Shown here piece by piece: positions 54,227 through 63,960 of a stretch of DNA of 64,000 nucleotides. Where the stretch lies: positions 1,044,499-1,108,498 of the forward strand of contig NZ_JAFLNE010000001.1 in assembly GCF_017313225.1 (NCBI RefSeq), written 5' to 3'. This DNA comes from Allomuricauda sp. CAU 1633. GTDB lineage: Bacteria; Bacteroidota; Bacteroidia; Flavobacteriales; Flavobacteriaceae. The translations under genes were made by a program, and so were the position numbers. The notes beneath the pieces are model-generated. The model did not search any database and was not told where the DNA came from. It saw nothing but the letters and a program-made list of their open reading frames with translations. How positions within the stretch are numbered: position 1 is the stretch's first letter; every line of letters begins with the position of its first letter.

Positions 54227-55144
54227 TTACTGTTTAAAATAACTTGTTTTATAGTCTAATCCTATTTTCTCTTCCATAAGTAAAACTTCCGGCTTGTCTT
54301 TTCTTAAAGCAACTTGCCAATTGTTGAAGATTTCCCAATCATCATTTATAAAGATAGGCTTCCCATATTGATTGATTAAAGCCTTACGTATTCTATCTTC
54401 TTCCTCTTTCGCGGTTAAAATCCAAACTACGTTAAGTTTATTATCTCCAAAGCGAGCTTCTATTTTTCTTGGAAAGCCTAAATAGGTGACACCAAAACAA
54501 TTTATTTGTAATTGTGCACTGGGATCAGAACCATCCAATTCTTCGATACGAATAAAGTCGCTATTGGAATCAAGTGCTGGTTTTAAATCATTCATGGATG
54601 CTCCCATTTTTAGAAATGCAGGGATTTTAGAAGAATGATTGACATCGGTATTTGTTGTACCATCAGATTTTAAATATGGATTTTCCCAAGTAAATAGGTT
54701 TACGTGTAGCGCGTTTTCAGTCATGATCCAAGCAATATCATTCTCCTTTTTTAAAAATAATTTATCTTCAAGATAAATCTCATAATCCATATAGGTTCGA
54801 GCGGTATCTTTACGCTTACTGGTAAAAGTTTTATAAGAGTTTCCCCTTGCTTCTATATAAGCAAGTTTGTTATCCGCGAAAGTAAAAACAACATTTTCAA
54901 TCAATCCATTTTCTGTTTTAACATTGGTGCAGACAAAATGATCTTCTTGGACTTTGGCCAATGGAAATGTTGGATTGGTAATGGAAATGAGATCTGAGGT
55001 TTCCGATATTTCGGTAATTTTTTGTTTTACTTTTTCAAACGAATCTTCTAAAAGTATACCATTAAAGATTATTTCCGACTGAGCGCACAGCACGATTGGA
55101 GTAGCTAAAAATAGAAGTATCGCAAACTTTTTAAATACTAACAT
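54227..55144 (-). CDS. secreted protein of unknown function
   Basis: 305 residues, not recognised. Signal peptide (MLVFKKFAILLFLATPIVLCAQ), then a long beta/alpha domain with no conserved catalytic motif: FVCTNVKTENGLIENVVFTFADNKLAYIEARG and INCFGVTYLGFPRKIEARFGDNKLNVVWIL look like two similar halves. Codons are AT-rich like its neighbours. Isolated on the minus strand. Confidence 0.62.
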   Translation of the reverse strand: MLVFKKFAILLFLATPIVLCAQSEIIFNGILLEDSFEKVKQKITEISETSDLISITNPTFPLAKVQEDHFVCTNVKTENGLIENVVFTFADNKLAYIEARGNSYKTFTSKRKDTARTYMDYEIYLEDKLFLKKENDIAWIMTENALHVNLFTWENPYLKSDGTTNTDVNHSSKIPAFLKMGASMNDLKPALDSNSDFIRIEELDGSDPSAQLQINCFGVTYLGFPRKIEARFGDNKLNVVWILTAKEEEDRIRKALINQYGKPIFINDDWEIFNNWQVALRKDKPEVLLMEEKIGLDYKTSYFKQ

Positions 55145-55295
55145 AGTTATTTTGATGTTGATTATTCCTTATATGGAGAAAGAACAAACTTGAATGTTAC
55201 ACTTTTTCTAGAATTATAAAGGATTACGTCAGAATCTATTTGAGGAAAGGCTAACTCCATAAACAAACCGATAAGCGCGACAACCCTATTCTCCT

Positions 55296-55383
55296 GTTTT
55301 TTTGGGAAAACCCATCCATCAATTTAAACCGCCCATAAATCAATTTGCCTCTATTTTTTGGATTGAGCCCAGCTACCTTCACG
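55296..55383 (-). repeat. decayed repeat, copy 2
   Basis: Counterpart of 53465-53552. It also ends shortly (about 20 bp) before the start of a secreted protein gene. Confidence 0.5.
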
Positions 55384-55403
55384 TAACACCTTAAAAATGA
55401 AAT

Positions 55404-56225
55404 ATGAAAAGTTTGTGGACAGGGTTTGCATTGTTGTGGGGCATCTCAAGTGCAATGGCCCAACAAGACAATTTTGAGAAAAGACTTAAACTGGATACTA
55501 TCATTGCTGCTGAAATGGGTCAATGGGAATTGGATTCATCCTTAATTTCCTGTCTTAGTGATGGCCTGTGGGAGCAAATTCTTCCAAAATCTATACTGGG
55601 CACTGATAAAATCATCCTCAATCGGAATGAACTGAATTATTTTCTGGAATTGGATGACATCAAAATCCAGACGAAAACTGAACCCACATCAAATCCCGAG
55701 CATTGGGAAAACCGATTTGGGAAGCAAATCCAAACCCTTACATTGAGCAAACCCCTTACGGTTTTGGGCATCAAAAAGGGCAAACTGACCCAGTTATCTT
55801 TGGCCTCCTTGGTAGGACTTCAATATGCTACATTCTATCCCTACGGGGAATTGGATGTTCCAGACCAAAATGGGGTTCCCATCATTTTCCAGCAAGAAAA
55901 CCAGTTCGATGAGCATTCCCCAGTGCTACTGGTTACCTCCGATTTTTTGGAGCGCATGGATCTAGAGACCACTAAAATTAACAAAGAAACTGTTCTTTTT
56001 GGATCGGATGGCCTGTCGGGGACGCGATACATCACAGGAATTGATTTTAATGCAGATGGACAGGATGAAATTGTCATGTTCCAGGAAATCACACAGGATG
56101 AATGGGCTTCAGAGGGTGATGAAAGTGAGTCGTATACCCGTTCAATGATTGCCTTATATTTTAAGGACAAATGGCACCGAACTTCGTATTGGCAAGAAGG
56201 GCCAGATGGGATTGAAGGGTTTTAA
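55404..56225 (+). CDS. secreted protein of unknown function
   Basis: 273 residues, not recognised. Signal peptide (MKSLWTGFALLWGISSAMAQ), then a domain ending in GIDFNADGQDEIVMFQEITQDEWAS; the DFNADGQDE segment resembles an FG-GAP/EF-hand-like calcium loop. WYDs/WHRTSYWQEGPDGIEG lies at the C-terminus. The bidirectional terminator 56241-56264 follows. Confidence 0.6.
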   Translation: MKSLWTGFALLWGISSAMAQQDNFEKRLKLDTIIAAEMGQWELDSSLISCLSDGLWEQILPKSILGTDKIILNRNELNYFLELDDIKIQTKTEPTSNPEHWENRFGKQIQTLTLSKPLTVLGIKKGKLTQLSLASLVGLQYATFYPYGELDVPDQNGVPIIFQQENQFDEHSPVLLVTSDFLERMDLETTKINKETVLFGSDGLSGTRYITGIDFNADGQDEIVMFQEITQDEWASEGDESESYTRSMIALYFKDKWHRTSYWQEGPDGIEGF

Positions 56226-56240
56226 TCCGTAGCAATAAAA

Positions 56241-56270
56241 AAACCGAGGGCATCGCCTCGGTTTTTCATT
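56241..56270. terminator. bidirectional terminator
   Basis: AAACCGAGG (56241-56249) and CCTCGGTTT (56256-56264) arms with A and T runs on both sides, between two convergent genes. Confidence 0.92.
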
Positions 56271-56287
56271 TTTAAATAGGATAGTGC

Positions 56288-56980
56288 TTATTTGCTGAAT
56301 TGTGTCAGAACAGAACTGTTCATCAAATTTCCCTTTTTATTGTACGATTCTTGTTTTACCATGCCTATTCCCTCCGCTAGCCATACTCGGGACGGGAAGG
56401 TTTGGTTGGCCATCATCATTTTGCTTTTTGTTTCGCTATAGATTACAAAGCAGTCAAATGTGCCGGCAGGCGTGGTCACGCTCTCCTTTTTTTCCACTTT
56501 TCGGTTAATGGTCTCCACATTCATGTTCATGTTCATCACCCCACTCATTTTCATGTTAACGTTCACATTTCCATCTGGGAGCTCTTGTCCTACACCTAAA
56601 TTATTGGGCCATTCCACATCCGTTCCAGAAATGTCCATTTCAACATCGCCCATCTGGGCCAACATTTGCTCGTTCATCAAGGATTTAAAATCAACCTTCA
56701 CCACATTGCCATTGCAGATAATGTCATATTCTGATGAATAGGTGTTGCCTTTTTTGTCCTCCATATCCATGACCATAGTGGCAGTAATGTTGTCGCCAGA
56801 CCCATTTACATTGGTCACTTTATAACTGAGTTTGCCGTCTTCCTTACCTTTTTTGTCATAGTTGGTGTATTGAAAGCTGGCTCCATCCACCATGGGGTAG
56901 TATGCACTACAACTGGTTTGGGCCGATGTAGTGGTGAAGCAAAAAATAGTAGCTAGCAGTATTAGAAAATAGTTTCTCAT
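56288..56980 (-). CDS. DUF3108-like (TapB-type) secreted protein
   Basis: 230 residues. Signal peptide (MRNYFLILLATIFCFTTTSAQ). The mature part is a beta-rich domain starting YYPMVDGASFQYTNYDKKGK and ending in SVTTPAGTFDCFVIYSETKS and VWLAEGIGMVKQESYNKKG, the pattern of DUF3108-related proteins; Met-rich centre (NVNMKMSGVMNMNMNVE). Function unknown. Next gene upstream is an OmpA-family gene, 16 bp away, likely same operon. Confidence 0.72.
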   Translation of the reverse strand: MRNYFLILLATIFCFTTTSAQTSCSAYYPMVDGASFQYTNYDKKGKEDGKLSYKVTNVNGSGDNITATMVMDMEDKKGNTYSSEYDIICNGNVVKVDFKSLMNEQMLAQMGDVEMDISGTDVEWPNNLGVGQELPDGNVNVNMKMSGVMNMNMNVETINRKVEKKESVTTPAGTFDCFVIYSETKSKMMMANQTFPSRVWLAEGIGMVKQESYNKKGNLMNSSVLTQFSK

Positions 56981-56996
56981 GTGTAATGTTATAGTG

Positions 56997-58319
56997 TTAT
57001 TGTTTTATGAATTCAACTCTTCTGTTTTGGGCTTTTCCGTCTGCGGTGTTGTTGTCACCAACAGGTTCGCTTTCCCCTTTTCCTTCGGAAATCAAACGAT
57101 CTGAGGAGACACTATAGACAGAAATCAAGGCGTCTTTGACGGCTTGTGCACGGTCTTTTGAAAGTTTCAAGTTGTTTTCTTCGGAACCATCCGCATCGGT
57201 ATGTCCCACAATCTTGAGTTTCATGGAAGGCTCTTGCTGAAGTACCTGGGATATTTGTCGGATAATCCCCATGGATTGGGGCTGGATGTTGGCTGAACCC
57301 ACATCAAAAAGAATCCCATTGGTGGACACTTTTCCATCAGCAAGCAGTTTTCTTCTGAGATCAACCCCACCTTCAGCCACTTTAAGGTTGGAAATGAAGA
57401 TTTTTTCTTTGCCGTCTTTAATGTTGTTCACGTTGAATTTAAGGGTGGTCAATGTATTTTCGGGAATCATTTGTGGAATGTCCACATACTTTTCTTCATT
57501 GACCCATAACCTGAACCTTGATTTGTTGACCGCAATGGAGATATGGGGCTGGTTGAGCACGGCTTTTCTAATATCCGCACGAATATCATTATTTATGGTT
57601 CTTCCCTGACCCTTGATGTGATTGCGAACCCCGATGTCAAAAGCACCGTATTGCCCAACTGGAATCCAAGCCGAAGCATGGTTCTGTCCTTCATCAAAAT
57701 TGGGGTCGTCAGAAAGAAAAACACCTATTCCTGCTATTGAAGATGTTTTGTTGTCCATGCCATAGGTCAACAGGTCAAATTCAATGGTATACTCTTCCGG
57801 TAGGTTGGGTGCATTGGGAATATAATAGGTGTTGTAACCGGGTAACAACTCCATCCATCGTTGTGGCGAATCGTCTACGGTGACCACTTCGCCACTACCA
57901 TTGGTGTTCCATTTGGAGGGAAAATCACCAATAAAATCATTGGCATAATCATCAAAGAAGAGAAGCTTGTCACCAGGGACATAATCGAACTTACTGTAGA
58001 TGGTGATTGATTTTTCACCGCTTGCTGCCGGTGCACCAGCGTTTGTATTTCCACTTGGGGTATTTCCAGTATTGACAGGGGCATCCCCACCTTGATTTCC
58101 AACATCAGGAGCTTGTTTTCCTCCAGAACCGGGCTCCAAAATACTGTCCAGGGCCTGATCTGTTTTTTTGCTCGTTTCAGTTTCTACTCTTCGCTCTACA
58201 GTACGTTGAGCGGCATTTTCAGCCTTTTTCGTCAATTTTTTAAAAAATTGGGCATTTATGCTGGAACCTACAATCAGCATAATAAGCATACTGAAGAGGG
58301 TCTTACTAGACATTTTCAT
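56997..58319 (-). CDS. OmpA family outer membrane protein with N-terminal lectin-like region
   Basis: 440 residues. Signal peptide, a coiled and Pro/Gly-rich linker, a jelly-roll-like region (about 110-310) typical of glycan- or protein-binding, and a C-terminal OmpA domain (ILFDVGSANIQPQSMGIIRQISQVL; LKIVGHTDADGSEENNLKLSKDRAQAVKDAL; NRRVEFIKQ) that binds peptidoglycan. Likely cell-envelope tether. Same strand as the preceding DUF3108-like gene. Confidence 0.85.
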   Translation of the reverse strand: MKMSSKTLFSMLIMLIVGSSINAQFFKKLTKKAENAAQRTVERRVETETSKKTDQALDSILEPGSGGKQAPDVGNQGGDAPVNTGNTPSGNTNAGAPAASGEKSITIYSKFDYVPGDKLLFFDDYANDFIGDFPSKWNTNGSGEVVTVDDSPQRWMELLPGYNTYYIPNAPNLPEEYTIEFDLLTYGMDNKTSSIAGIGVFLSDDPNFDEGQNHASAWIPVGQYGAFDIGVRNHIKGQGRTINNDIRADIRKAVLNQPHISIAVNKSRFRLWVNEEKYVDIPQMIPENTLTTLKFNVNNIKDGKEKIFISNLKVAEGGVDLRRKLLADGKVSTNGILFDVGSANIQPQSMGIIRQISQVLQQEPSMKLKIVGHTDADGSEENNLKLSKDRAQAVKDALISVYSVSSDRLISEGKGESEPVGDNNTADGKAQNRRVEFIKQ

Positions 58320-58444
58320 TATAGTGTACTTTAGTTGTGGTTTTTAAAAAGCAATTCCATACAAATTACAAAAAACCAACCCTAGGTATCACTAAAAATG
58401 TGTAACTCGTTTAAACCAATGTATAAGCCGCAGTAAAGAAACCG

Positions 58445-60898
58445 TTAATTCATTTTGTAAACAATAATGGAGTTGTCCTGATCTTTGGCTACCAGCTCCA
58501 ATTTCCTGTCGTTGTCCATATCGGTGAGGTCAATGAGGGAACTTCCATAGACCGGAAAATTGGGAATGGGTTCTGCCTGGCTGTCGTAGAGATAAATCTT
58601 TTGATTTTGTATGTCGGTGACACTCACATAGATCTTATCGTAGATATAAAAAATCTTGGGCTTGGAGTACACGCCCAAATCCAGCTCTACCTTTTTACCT
58701 TTAATACTCAAGACATTGTCGTCCATAAGAACCAAGGTGTTGCTGGTGGCATACATACCATGGTCTTTGTTGAGGTTAAAATTGGTGGCGGTGAGTTTTC
58801 CGTTGGTGTCAATCTGATGCAAGACCCCGGTTTTGTTGGTTACGGTAATCTTGTTTTTGTAGAGGAACGCCTCATTGGTGGAGAAATCTATTTTTTCTGC
58901 AACTTTGATTCGGTCTGTTCCCACTCGGTGCATTATTTTGATGGTATTGTCCTCCAGCTTAAATACTAAATAATCCCGATTACCCACCCTAAAGTGTTTG
59001 GGCGCGCCCAAAATAGGACTGGATGCTTCGGTAAATTTAAAACCACTGACAATTTTTGCTTTGTTGTTATACATAAAGATTTTTGATCCTTGGGTAATTA
59101 CAAAGCGATAATCCTTGCTGCCATCGTAATCAAAAACCCCTAGTGGATTCAGATTTCCGCCCTCAAAATCAATTTTAAAAGGAGGCACATCATCCCCGTT
59201 TCGGTCAATGATCATAAATTGATCGTTGGTATTAAAGGCCAATTGAAGCCTACCGTTTTTATAGATGTCTATCTGCTGTATGGGCGGTTGTATGCGACCT
59301 TCCAATTGTTTGGTCCATAACACCTTGCCTTCCGTGGAAATTAGGTAAAGCACATTGTTTTGATCCTGCACCACAATTTCCTGCTTGTTGGTCCGGTGGT
59401 TTTTTACAAACTGGGGGTCAATCGCCAAATCGGTGTCCAGTTCTAAAGTAAAAAGGGGCGTGACGGTATTGTTCTGAACGGTTTTCTCAATTTTGGAAAC
59501 CAACATGTTAAGGTGGGCAAAATCCGTATCGCCCACAATTTGAGCTGCGAAGGTGTAATCTTCCAAATCAGCTTCCTTGATGGATTCAAAAAGGTCGGGA
59601 GTCAATTCTTTCTCGGCAAAAAGTTCAATTCCCGAAGCATTCGATACAAACAGCACACTGGATTCGCTGGCCAAAGGAGCCTTTGCGGTTTGGTACAGCG
59701 GTGCATTGCTGAACGAAGCGGTGCCATTATGGTTGCTGATGATGGTCTGAAGCGACGTTTTGTCTTCGGAAAAAACAAAACTGTTCTCTAAAATGGCGCA
59801 AAAGTTCGACTCAAAATCAGTGACGAGCGGATTGAACCCTTCGCTTAAAAAATTCTTGTTCTGCAACTCCATAATTTCACTCCCCTGATAGTTCTCTGAA
59901 GAGGCCTTTTCAGCATCCAAAAACTCAAACAAGCCATCGGTTCCGTAAGAATTTAGCAAGACCACTTTTTGATTGTTCAGATAGATGATGCCCACTTCCT
60001 CAATGGTATTGAAAAGGGAATCTACAGGCTTTACGCGATCTAAATAGGTATTTTGGTTTTTGGCAAAGACCTGATAGTCATCAAACGTAAACGAAACCAC
60101 AGCCTGTGCATTCAGTGGGGCAAGAGCCGGTGTTTTGTTGGTCAACGGCGAGGTTCCCTTGAATAGATTAATAAAATTTTTGGTGGAGTCCGGGGCCATG
60201 GCAATTCCATTGAGCGTTACTTCATCAGAATTGGCGGTAAAATCCAAAGAAATCCATTCAGAAAAGGGTTTATCTGTATCAGACTCATCTTTTAATGAAA
60301 ACAGTGATGCATTTTCGCTGAGGTTCATAAAAACCGTTCCCGATTTATTGGGTGCGGTGGTCTCATATAATTTTTCTAAAGTGGGGTTCACCGGATTACT
60401 CCCTTTGGTCCGAACCATATTTTCCATTAACAGCATGGAAGAACTCAATATAACTTCCTTGTCTTTCGGCAATTGAAAGACCTCATTGCCATCCAAGGTA
60501 TATTTGGTGATTTGGGTACCCTCATATTGAAGGGTTTCCACAGTTTTGTTGCTGACATCATCAATAGTAAAAAGGTTGGGACTCTTTTTGGCGATAAGAA
60601 CGAAGTCATAATTGTCTTTGCCCACTTCGTAGAGTGCCAAAAGACAGGTGGCCTCTGTAGAAAGATGGCCCAAATTGTCCAACTTTTCCAAAACGGATTT
60701 GTATACCGGAAAGCTTTTGGTGGTTGATAGAAAGGCATTGTTTTTTAGCTCACTTTTAAAATTGGACAGATTGGTGATTTTAATGACCAACGCAGGGTTG
60801 GGTGGCAGATGGTCCAATAAAGAATCTTTGATCTTGACCTCGGTTTCACAGGAAAGGATAAAAAGTGTGAGGAAAAAGAACAGTACCTTATATCTCAT
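58445..60898 (-). CDS. large lipoprotein of unknown function with beta-propeller-like C-terminus
   Basis: 817 residues from MRYKVLFFFLTLFILSCE (lipobox LSC). N-terminal half resembles a periplasmic 'DUF3352-like' chaperone region (LPPNPALVIKITNLSNFKSELKNNAF; LALYEVGKDNYDFVLIAKK). The C-terminal half is built from repeated strands (LDTDLAIDPQFVKNHRTNKQEIVVQDQNNVLYLIS...) like a PQQ/WD-type beta-propeller. Function unknown. Ends before rnhB in the order of transcription. Confidence 0.7.
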   Translation of the reverse strand: MRYKVLFFFLTLFILSCETEVKIKDSLLDHLPPNPALVIKITNLSNFKSELKNNAFLSTTKSFPVYKSVLEKLDNLGHLSTEATCLLALYEVGKDNYDFVLIAKKSPNLFTIDDVSNKTVETLQYEGTQITKYTLDGNEVFQLPKDKEVILSSSMLLMENMVRTKGSNPVNPTLEKLYETTAPNKSGTVFMNLSENASLFSLKDESDTDKPFSEWISLDFTANSDEVTLNGIAMAPDSTKNFINLFKGTSPLTNKTPALAPLNAQAVVSFTFDDYQVFAKNQNTYLDRVKPVDSLFNTIEEVGIIYLNNQKVVLLNSYGTDGLFEFLDAEKASSENYQGSEIMELQNKNFLSEGFNPLVTDFESNFCAILENSFVFSEDKTSLQTIISNHNGTASFSNAPLYQTAKAPLASESSVLFVSNASGIELFAEKELTPDLFESIKEADLEDYTFAAQIVGDTDFAHLNMLVSKIEKTVQNNTVTPLFTLELDTDLAIDPQFVKNHRTNKQEIVVQDQNNVLYLISTEGKVLWTKQLEGRIQPPIQQIDIYKNGRLQLAFNTNDQFMIIDRNGDDVPPFKIDFEGGNLNPLGVFDYDGSKDYRFVITQGSKIFMYNNKAKIVSGFKFTEASSPILGAPKHFRVGNRDYLVFKLEDNTIKIMHRVGTDRIKVAEKIDFSTNEAFLYKNKITVTNKTGVLHQIDTNGKLTATNFNLNKDHGMYATSNTLVLMDDNVLSIKGKKVELDLGVYSKPKIFYIYDKIYVSVTDIQNQKIYLYDSQAEPIPNFPVYGSSLIDLTDMDNDRKLELVAKDQDNSIIVYKMN

Positions 60899-60927
60899 GG
60901 TTGAAGTTTGACACAAAGTTAGAATTT

Positions 60928-61524
60928 TTAAATATCCAATGTTAACTGTTCTGGGAGTTGTCTGAAGCTTTTTCTGTGGTATTTGGTAAGGCCAAATTCT
61001 CTAATGGCTTCGCGATGTTCCTTGGTGGGGTATCCTTTGTTCTTTTTCCAATTGTACATGGGGAATTCTTCGTGGATTTTGGCCATGTATTCATCCCGAT
61101 AAGTTTTTGCCAAAATGGAGGCCGCAGCAATGCTCATGTACTTACCATCTCCTTTTATGATACATTCATGGGCAATGGTGGGGTAGGGTTTAAAGCGGTT
61201 TCCATCAACCAAGATAAAACTGGGTGCCTTTTCCATGGCATCTAGAGCGCGGTGCATAGCGAGGAAAGAAGCATTTAGAATATTGATCTTATCAATTTCA
61301 TCCTGAAAAACATGACAAACGGAAAAACAAACCGCCTCTTTTTCCAAAATGGGGCGTAAACCATCGCGCTTGATTTCCGACAATTGCTTGGAATCGTTCA
61401 AAATATCATTCGCAAACCCTTCGGGTAGAATAATGGCAGCTGCGGTAACCGGACCTGCCAAGCAGCCCCTGCCCGCTTCATCGGTTCCAGCCTCATTTTG
61501 ATATTTGTAGAGGTCTTTCAGCAT
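60928..61524 (-). CDS. rnhB: ribonuclease HII
   Basis: 198 residues. Cleaves the RNA strand of RNA-DNA hybrids at single ribonucleotides. The active-site acids are in [15 protein letters not shown] (Asp and Glu) and ILVDGNRF and the later [15 protein letters not shown]. The start is ATG at 61522-61524 (usual length); an upstream frame from 61641 adds 39 residues of no sense. The gene ends 29 bp before the large lipoprotein. Confidence 0.96.
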   Translation of the reverse strand: MLKDLYKYQNEAGTDEAGRGCLAGPVTAAAIILPEGFANDILNDSKQLSEIKRDGLRPILEKEAVCFSVCHVFQDEIDKINILNASFLAMHRALDAMEKAPSFILVDGNRFKPYPTIAHECIIKGDGKYMSIAAASILAKTYRDEYMAKIHEEFPMYNWKKNKGYPTKEHREAIREFGLTKYHRKSFRQLPEQLTLDI

Positions 61525-61647
61525 ATTTAATAAGACTGCTGAAAGATAAGACCTGCTTTGTTGAAGGCCAAATAAGGCGCTATGTTTCCAGATTTTAGTT
61601 AGCTTTTTGATGGCAAACTTTTCACATTTGTTTAGAAACAAAACCTA

Positions 61648-61655
61648 TACCTTTG
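61648..61655 (+). promoter_or_regulatory. -7 box for the porin gene
   Basis: TACCTTTG, about 19 bp before the porin ATG at 61674. It overlaps the TTG at 61653 and so rules out that codon as the start. Confidence 0.6.
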
Positions 61656-61673
61656 CCGCAGCAATACCATGGA

Positions 61674-63776
61674 ATGAGATTGATACTGTTTACCCTGCTC
61701 TTTTTGCTGGGTCAATTTTTATTTGCACAACAAGACTCTTTACCTCCCCAGAAAGAAGTGGACTCAATAAAGGTAAAGACGTTGGACTCCGTGAAAGTTA
61801 AACTTAAGGAGCGGGATTCCCTAAAGCTGGCAACAAAGGATTCCTTGAAGACCAAACAAAAGGACTCCTTGGCCTCGGATTCCACCGCCTTGGCTGATAG
61901 AAAATTTATAAAGAACGTCAAGCAGATTAAAAAGGTTGATTCTGTTTTCATTAAGGATTACAAGATAGTCAACTATGCTAGGGATACTACTTTTCTGGAT
62001 ACAACACTTACCATTCAAAAAGAATACAAGTACAATTACATTAGGGAAGATGATTTTGAGCTGATGCCCTTTGCCAATATGGGACAACCGTATAATGAGT
62101 TGGGGAAAACATTTTCACAAAATCCATATTATCCCCGGATTGGCGCTACGGCCAAGCATTCCAGATACTTTGAAGTGGAGGACATCAAATATTATAATGT
62201 TCCAACGCCCATGACAGAGTTGATGTTCAAGACCTCAATGGAACAGGGTCAGTTCTTGGATGCGCTTTTAACCTTTAATCTTTCTAGGCGCCTTAATTTA
62301 TCTGTGGGTTACAACGGATTTCGGTCGTTGGGAAAATATAGATATGAACAGGCGGAGTCTGGAAATTTTAGCACCACCTTAAATTATAGCACCCAAAATG
62401 ACCGATATGGTTTAAGGGCACATATAGCAGCACAGGATATTGAAGGACAGGAGAATGGTGGACTTTTGGACCGCGAGCAATTTGAAGGAGATTTGCCCGA
62501 CTTTGAAGACCGCTCCAAGATTGATGTACGCTATACGGATGCCAATAACAGAATATTGGGTAAGCGATATTATTTGGATCACTACTACAAATTGGTGAAC
62601 CACAAAAGGGATTCAACGGATAAAAACCCCACCTCATTAGCCATTGGTCATGAGTTTAACTATGAAACCAAGTTCTATGACTTTGAACAAGCAAGACTAA
62701 ATGATGCATTTGGTGAAGATCCTTTTGTGACGCCCATAGCGGATAGGGCTAGATTAAAGACCATGTTCAATAAAGGGAGTGTGGAATTCTCAAACAGAAC
62801 ATTAGGTAAGGTAACGGGAAGTATTGGACTGTATACCTATAATTATTTCTTCAACAGTATTTTAATTACGGATGAAGGTACCATTCCAAATAAACTGGAA
62901 GGAGAGGAAATAACAGTTGGCGGCGGGTACTCCAAAAATTTAGGCCGATTGTCTCTCGAAGGAAATATCAATTATACTATTTCAGGAGATCTAACCGGAA
63001 ATAGGCTGGATGCCATGGCCAGATATCGTATCAATGACAGCAACGTGGTATTCGGGGGCATCCACATCTCATCCCGTATGCCGGATTTTAACTATTTGCT
63101 GTATCAAAGCGATTATCGAAATTTTAACTGGTATAATTTTGATGCATTTGAAAAACAGCAGACCCAATCCATAAAATTTGGTTTTGATTCAAAGTGGCTT
63201 GGACAGATTGAAGCAGAATATAGTGCGCTTGACAATTATACCTATTTTGCTTCCACAGCCACCCAAGAGCAGATTGATGCTGCCCAAGAGACCGCCTTTG
63301 TAAAACCCTTTCAAGAAACCAATACCATAAACCATCTACGGGCAAAATATACAAAGGAGTTTAAATGGCGCAAATGGGCATTGATGAACACAGTGTTGTA
63401 CCAAGAAGTCACGCAGGACAACCAAGTCTTGAACCTGCCTCAGTTGGTCACAAGAAACACCTTGTATTTTTCAAGTGATGTTTTTAAAAAGGCCATGTTT
63501 TTGCAGACTGGAGTTACCTTTAAATATTTCACTTCCTATAATATGAATGCCTACAATCCATTATTGGGAGAGTTTTATATACAGAACAATGAAGAATTCG
63601 GTGGCTATCCTTTAATGGATGTTTTTATCAATGCCAAGGTTAGGCAAACCCGCATTTATCTAAAAGCAGAACATTTGAATTCCATTTTTTCGGAGCCTAA
63701 TTATTATTCCGCCCCAAACTATCCCTTTAGGGATTTTGTAATTCGATTTGGGCTGGTTTGGAATTTCTTTTCCTAG
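61674..63776 (+). CDS. Porin_10-type putative outer membrane porin
   Basis: 700 residues from MRLILFTLLFLLGQFLFAQQ (signal peptide). An N-terminal Ser/Lys-rich region (KLKERDSLKLATKDSLKTKQ) and then a long beta-barrel with alternating strands (NLSVGYNGFRSLGKYRYEQ; FGLVWNFFS at the C-terminus with a terminal aromatic-type signature). Matches the 'putative porin' family of Bacteroidota. Highly likely outer membrane. The charged repeat near residues 40-75 is low complexity. Confidence 0.9.
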   Translation: MRLILFTLLFLLGQFLFAQQDSLPPQKEVDSIKVKTLDSVKVKLKERDSLKLATKDSLKTKQKDSLASDSTALADRKFIKNVKQIKKVDSVFIKDYKIVNYARDTTFLDTTLTIQKEYKYNYIREDDFELMPFANMGQPYNELGKTFSQNPYYPRIGATAKHSRYFEVEDIKYYNVPTPMTELMFKTSMEQGQFLDALLTFNLSRRLNLSVGYNGFRSLGKYRYEQAESGNFSTTLNYSTQNDRYGLRAHIAAQDIEGQENGGLLDREQFEGDLPDFEDRSKIDVRYTDANNRILGKRYYLDHYYKLVNHKRDSTDKNPTSLAIGHEFNYETKFYDFEQARLNDAFGEDPFVTPIADRARLKTMFNKGSVEFSNRTLGKVTGSIGLYTYNYFFNSILITDEGTIPNKLEGEEITVGGGYSKNLGRLSLEGNINYTISGDLTGNRLDAMARYRINDSNVVFGGIHISSRMPDFNYLLYQSDYRNFNWYNFDAFEKQQTQSIKFGFDSKWLGQIEAEYSALDNYTYFASTATQEQIDAAQETAFVKPFQETNTINHLRAKYTKEFKWRKWALMNTVLYQEVTQDNQVLNLPQLVTRNTLYFSSDVFKKAMFLQTGVTFKYFTSYNMNAYNPLLGEFYIQNNEEFGGYPLMDVFINAKVRQTRIYLKAEHLNSIFSEPNYYSAPNYPFRDFVIRFGLVWNFFS

Positions 63777-63854
63777 GAAGAATTAAATTGAGCTTGATAA
63801 ACAGTCACTTATAATTTTCTATCTTTTTTTGAAAAAAAAATAAGCCAAAACTAT

Positions 63855-63960
63855 TTGCGGAGAAAAAATAACCTGCTTATATTTGCACCCGCTTAGCTGA
63901 TAAGGCTGGGTGTTAAAGGAGGGGGATTTGGTCGAATTGTGGCCAATTTTTTTTCCTTTA
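63855..63960 (+). ncRNA. strong promoter followed by small RNA or leader with hairpins
   Basis: TTG (63855-63857), 20 nt, TATATTTG (63878-63885): a full Flavobacterium-type promoter. The transcript would contain hairpin CACCC-G-CTTA-GCTGA-TAAG-GCT-GGGTG, an AAAGGAGGGGG stretch, and TTGG...GGCCAA followed by eight T residues near 63944-63955. It could be a small RNA or an attenuated leader for a gene outside the window. Confidence 0.5.
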
